NCBI RefSeq assembly: GCF_009712475.1
Contig: NZ_VCJO01000002.1
Location: 434,001-498,000 of the forward strand
Origin: Micromonospora sp. CP22
GTDB lineage: Bacteria > Actinomycetota > Actinomycetes > Mycobacteriales > Micromonosporaceae
Direction: 5' to 3'
DNA: 64,000 nt
Below are positions 63,294 to 64,000 of this stretch, in pieces (positions within the stretch are counted from its first letter, which is position 1; each line of letters starts with the position of its first letter). Under the pieces are notes generated by a model that was not told the DNA's origin, did not search any database, and saw only the letters and a program-made list of their open reading frames with translations. A program made the translations under genes and the position numbers.

Positions 63294-64000
63294 CACGCCC
63301 CCAGACGTTCGGCGAACTGACGCCGGGCCAGCAGCAGGCCGCCGACCGCCCAGATCAGCAGGTAGCCCACGTGCGCCGGCACCGGCCAGGCGGTCTCGGT
63401 GGCCGCGGTCGCGGCCCGTGCCAGCTCGACTCCGTGCCACAACGGCGTTGCGAAGATCAACGGCTGCAACACCCCGGGTATCTCGGAGACCGGGAAGAAG
63501 ATCCCCGCGAACAGCATCATGGGCAGCAACACGAACCGGTTGACCATGGCCATCACCCCGGGGTCCTCGGCGGTGGCGGAGAACGCGCACATCGGGGCCG
63601 CCGTCGCCAGACCGACCAGGAGGCCGACCAGCGGGGCCAGCAACGCGCCCCACGACGAGACCGTGCCGAACACGACCATCACCACGAGGAAGGACACCGT
63701 CGCCACGAGCACCCGCAGCGCGGCGTACGCCAGATGACCCACCACCAGGTCGGACGGTCCGGGCGGGGCCGCCGCGATGACGTGGTACATCCGCTGCCAC
63801 CGGAAGTTGTTCATCACCGGGGTGGCCGAGTCCATCATGGCCACCTGCATCGCCGTGTGGGCCAGCAGACCGGGCGCGACGAACTCGGCGTACGGCACTC
63901 CGAGCACCGGAGTACGGTCGACGTACTCGCCGAGGACCACGCCGAGACCCAGCAGGAAGAGCACCGGGGTGAGGAACGAGCTGGCCAACGTGCCGCGCCA
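63293..64000 (-). CDS. ABC-2 type transporter permease, C-terminal part
   Basis: Continues beyond the right edge; the frame stays open to base 64000 (WRGTLASSFLTPVLFLLGLGVVLG). It is a paralogue of the downstream permease with the same ending ATPLWHGVELARAATAATE. Its N terminus and the expected ATPase gene would lie further right. The pair probably forms a heterodimeric export channel. Confidence 0.85.
   Translation of the reverse strand, partial: WRGTLASSFLTPVLFLLGLGVVLGEYVDRTPVLGVPYAEFVAPGLLAHTAMQVAMMDSATPVMNNFRWQRMYHVIAAAPPGPSDLVVGHLAYAALRVLVATVSFLVVMVVFGTVSSWGALLAPLVGLLVGLATAAPMCAFSATAEDPGVMAMVNRFVLLPMMLFAGIFFPVSEIPGVLQPLIFATPLWHGVELARAATAATETAWPVPAHVGYLLIWAVGGLLLARRQFAERLGA

Overview
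The window is very GC-rich DNA with frequent GTG starts and many 1-4 base gene overlaps. This is typical of a filamentous actinomycete; Micromonospora-like or Streptomyces-like is my inference from codon use and gene families. No rRNA, tRNA, CRISPR array, transposase or prophage gene was seen. Almost everything reads as one large secondary-metabolite locus, or two abutting ones, running off both edges.

Layout. 1-8.8 kb: the end of a PLP enzyme of the 2,3-diaminopropionate-synthase/cysteine-synthase type, two related O-methyltransferases, an AfsR-like SARP regulator, a transthyretin-like protein, a StrR-type regulator, a free-standing NRPS condensation domain and a diiron ferritin-like protein. 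8.8-24.8 kb: a P450, then a tightly coupled thiazoline-type assembly line. NRPS-1 is ArCP-Cy-A-PCP-Cy-A-PCP, NRPS-2 is dock-Cy-A-MT-PCP-TE-like, followed by a saccharopine-dehydrogenase-like protein, a PchG/Irp3-type thiazolinyl imine reductase and a type II thioesterase. 24.7-41 kb: a fatty-acyl-AMP ligase, ferredoxin, thiolase, CoA transferase, then a long acyl-building operon: KR, double-hotdog dehydratase, ACP, two active ketosynthases each followed by a degenerate ketosynthase-like partner, hydrolase, hotdog thioesterase, DsbA-like isomerase, class II aldolase, acyl-CoA ligase, P450 and MbtH. 41-56.7 kb: a second free condensation domain, a carrier protein, an acyl-CoA-dehydrogenase-like flavoprotein, P450, aldehyde dehydrogenase, a flavin monooxygenase, a third NRPS (C-A*-PCP-C-A-PCP-esterase) and a salicylate/DHB-type aryl-AMP ligase. 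56.7-64 kb: minus-strand FMN reductase, flavin monooxygenase, carrier protein, type II TE, YjbR-like protein and SyrP-like oxygenase, then a methyltransferase, a VOC protein and two ABC-2 permeases.

Working model (inference). The aryl ligase charges the N-terminal aryl carrier of NRPS-1. Two cysteine modules (codes identical to the classical cysteine code) and one Thr-like module build an aryl-azoline chain, with methylation and thiazoline reduction as in pyochelin or yersiniabactin. A type II, highly reducing PKS-like set makes an unsaturated acyl unit on a discrete ACP, which is tailored by P450s and flavoproteins. The stand-alone condensation domains and the third NRPS are the likely joining points. 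The NRPS-2 thioesterase lacks its catalytic serine, so release probably uses another enzyme, for example the Fes-like esterase domain of NRPS-3 or one of the free thioesterases. No salicylate synthase, phosphopantetheinyl transferase or siderophore receptor is visible, so parts of the pathway lie outside.

Regulation. A perfect StrR-family operator (GTTCGACTG-N11-CAGTCGAAC) lies inside the coding region of the StrR-like gene itself, the strongest regulatory signal in the window.
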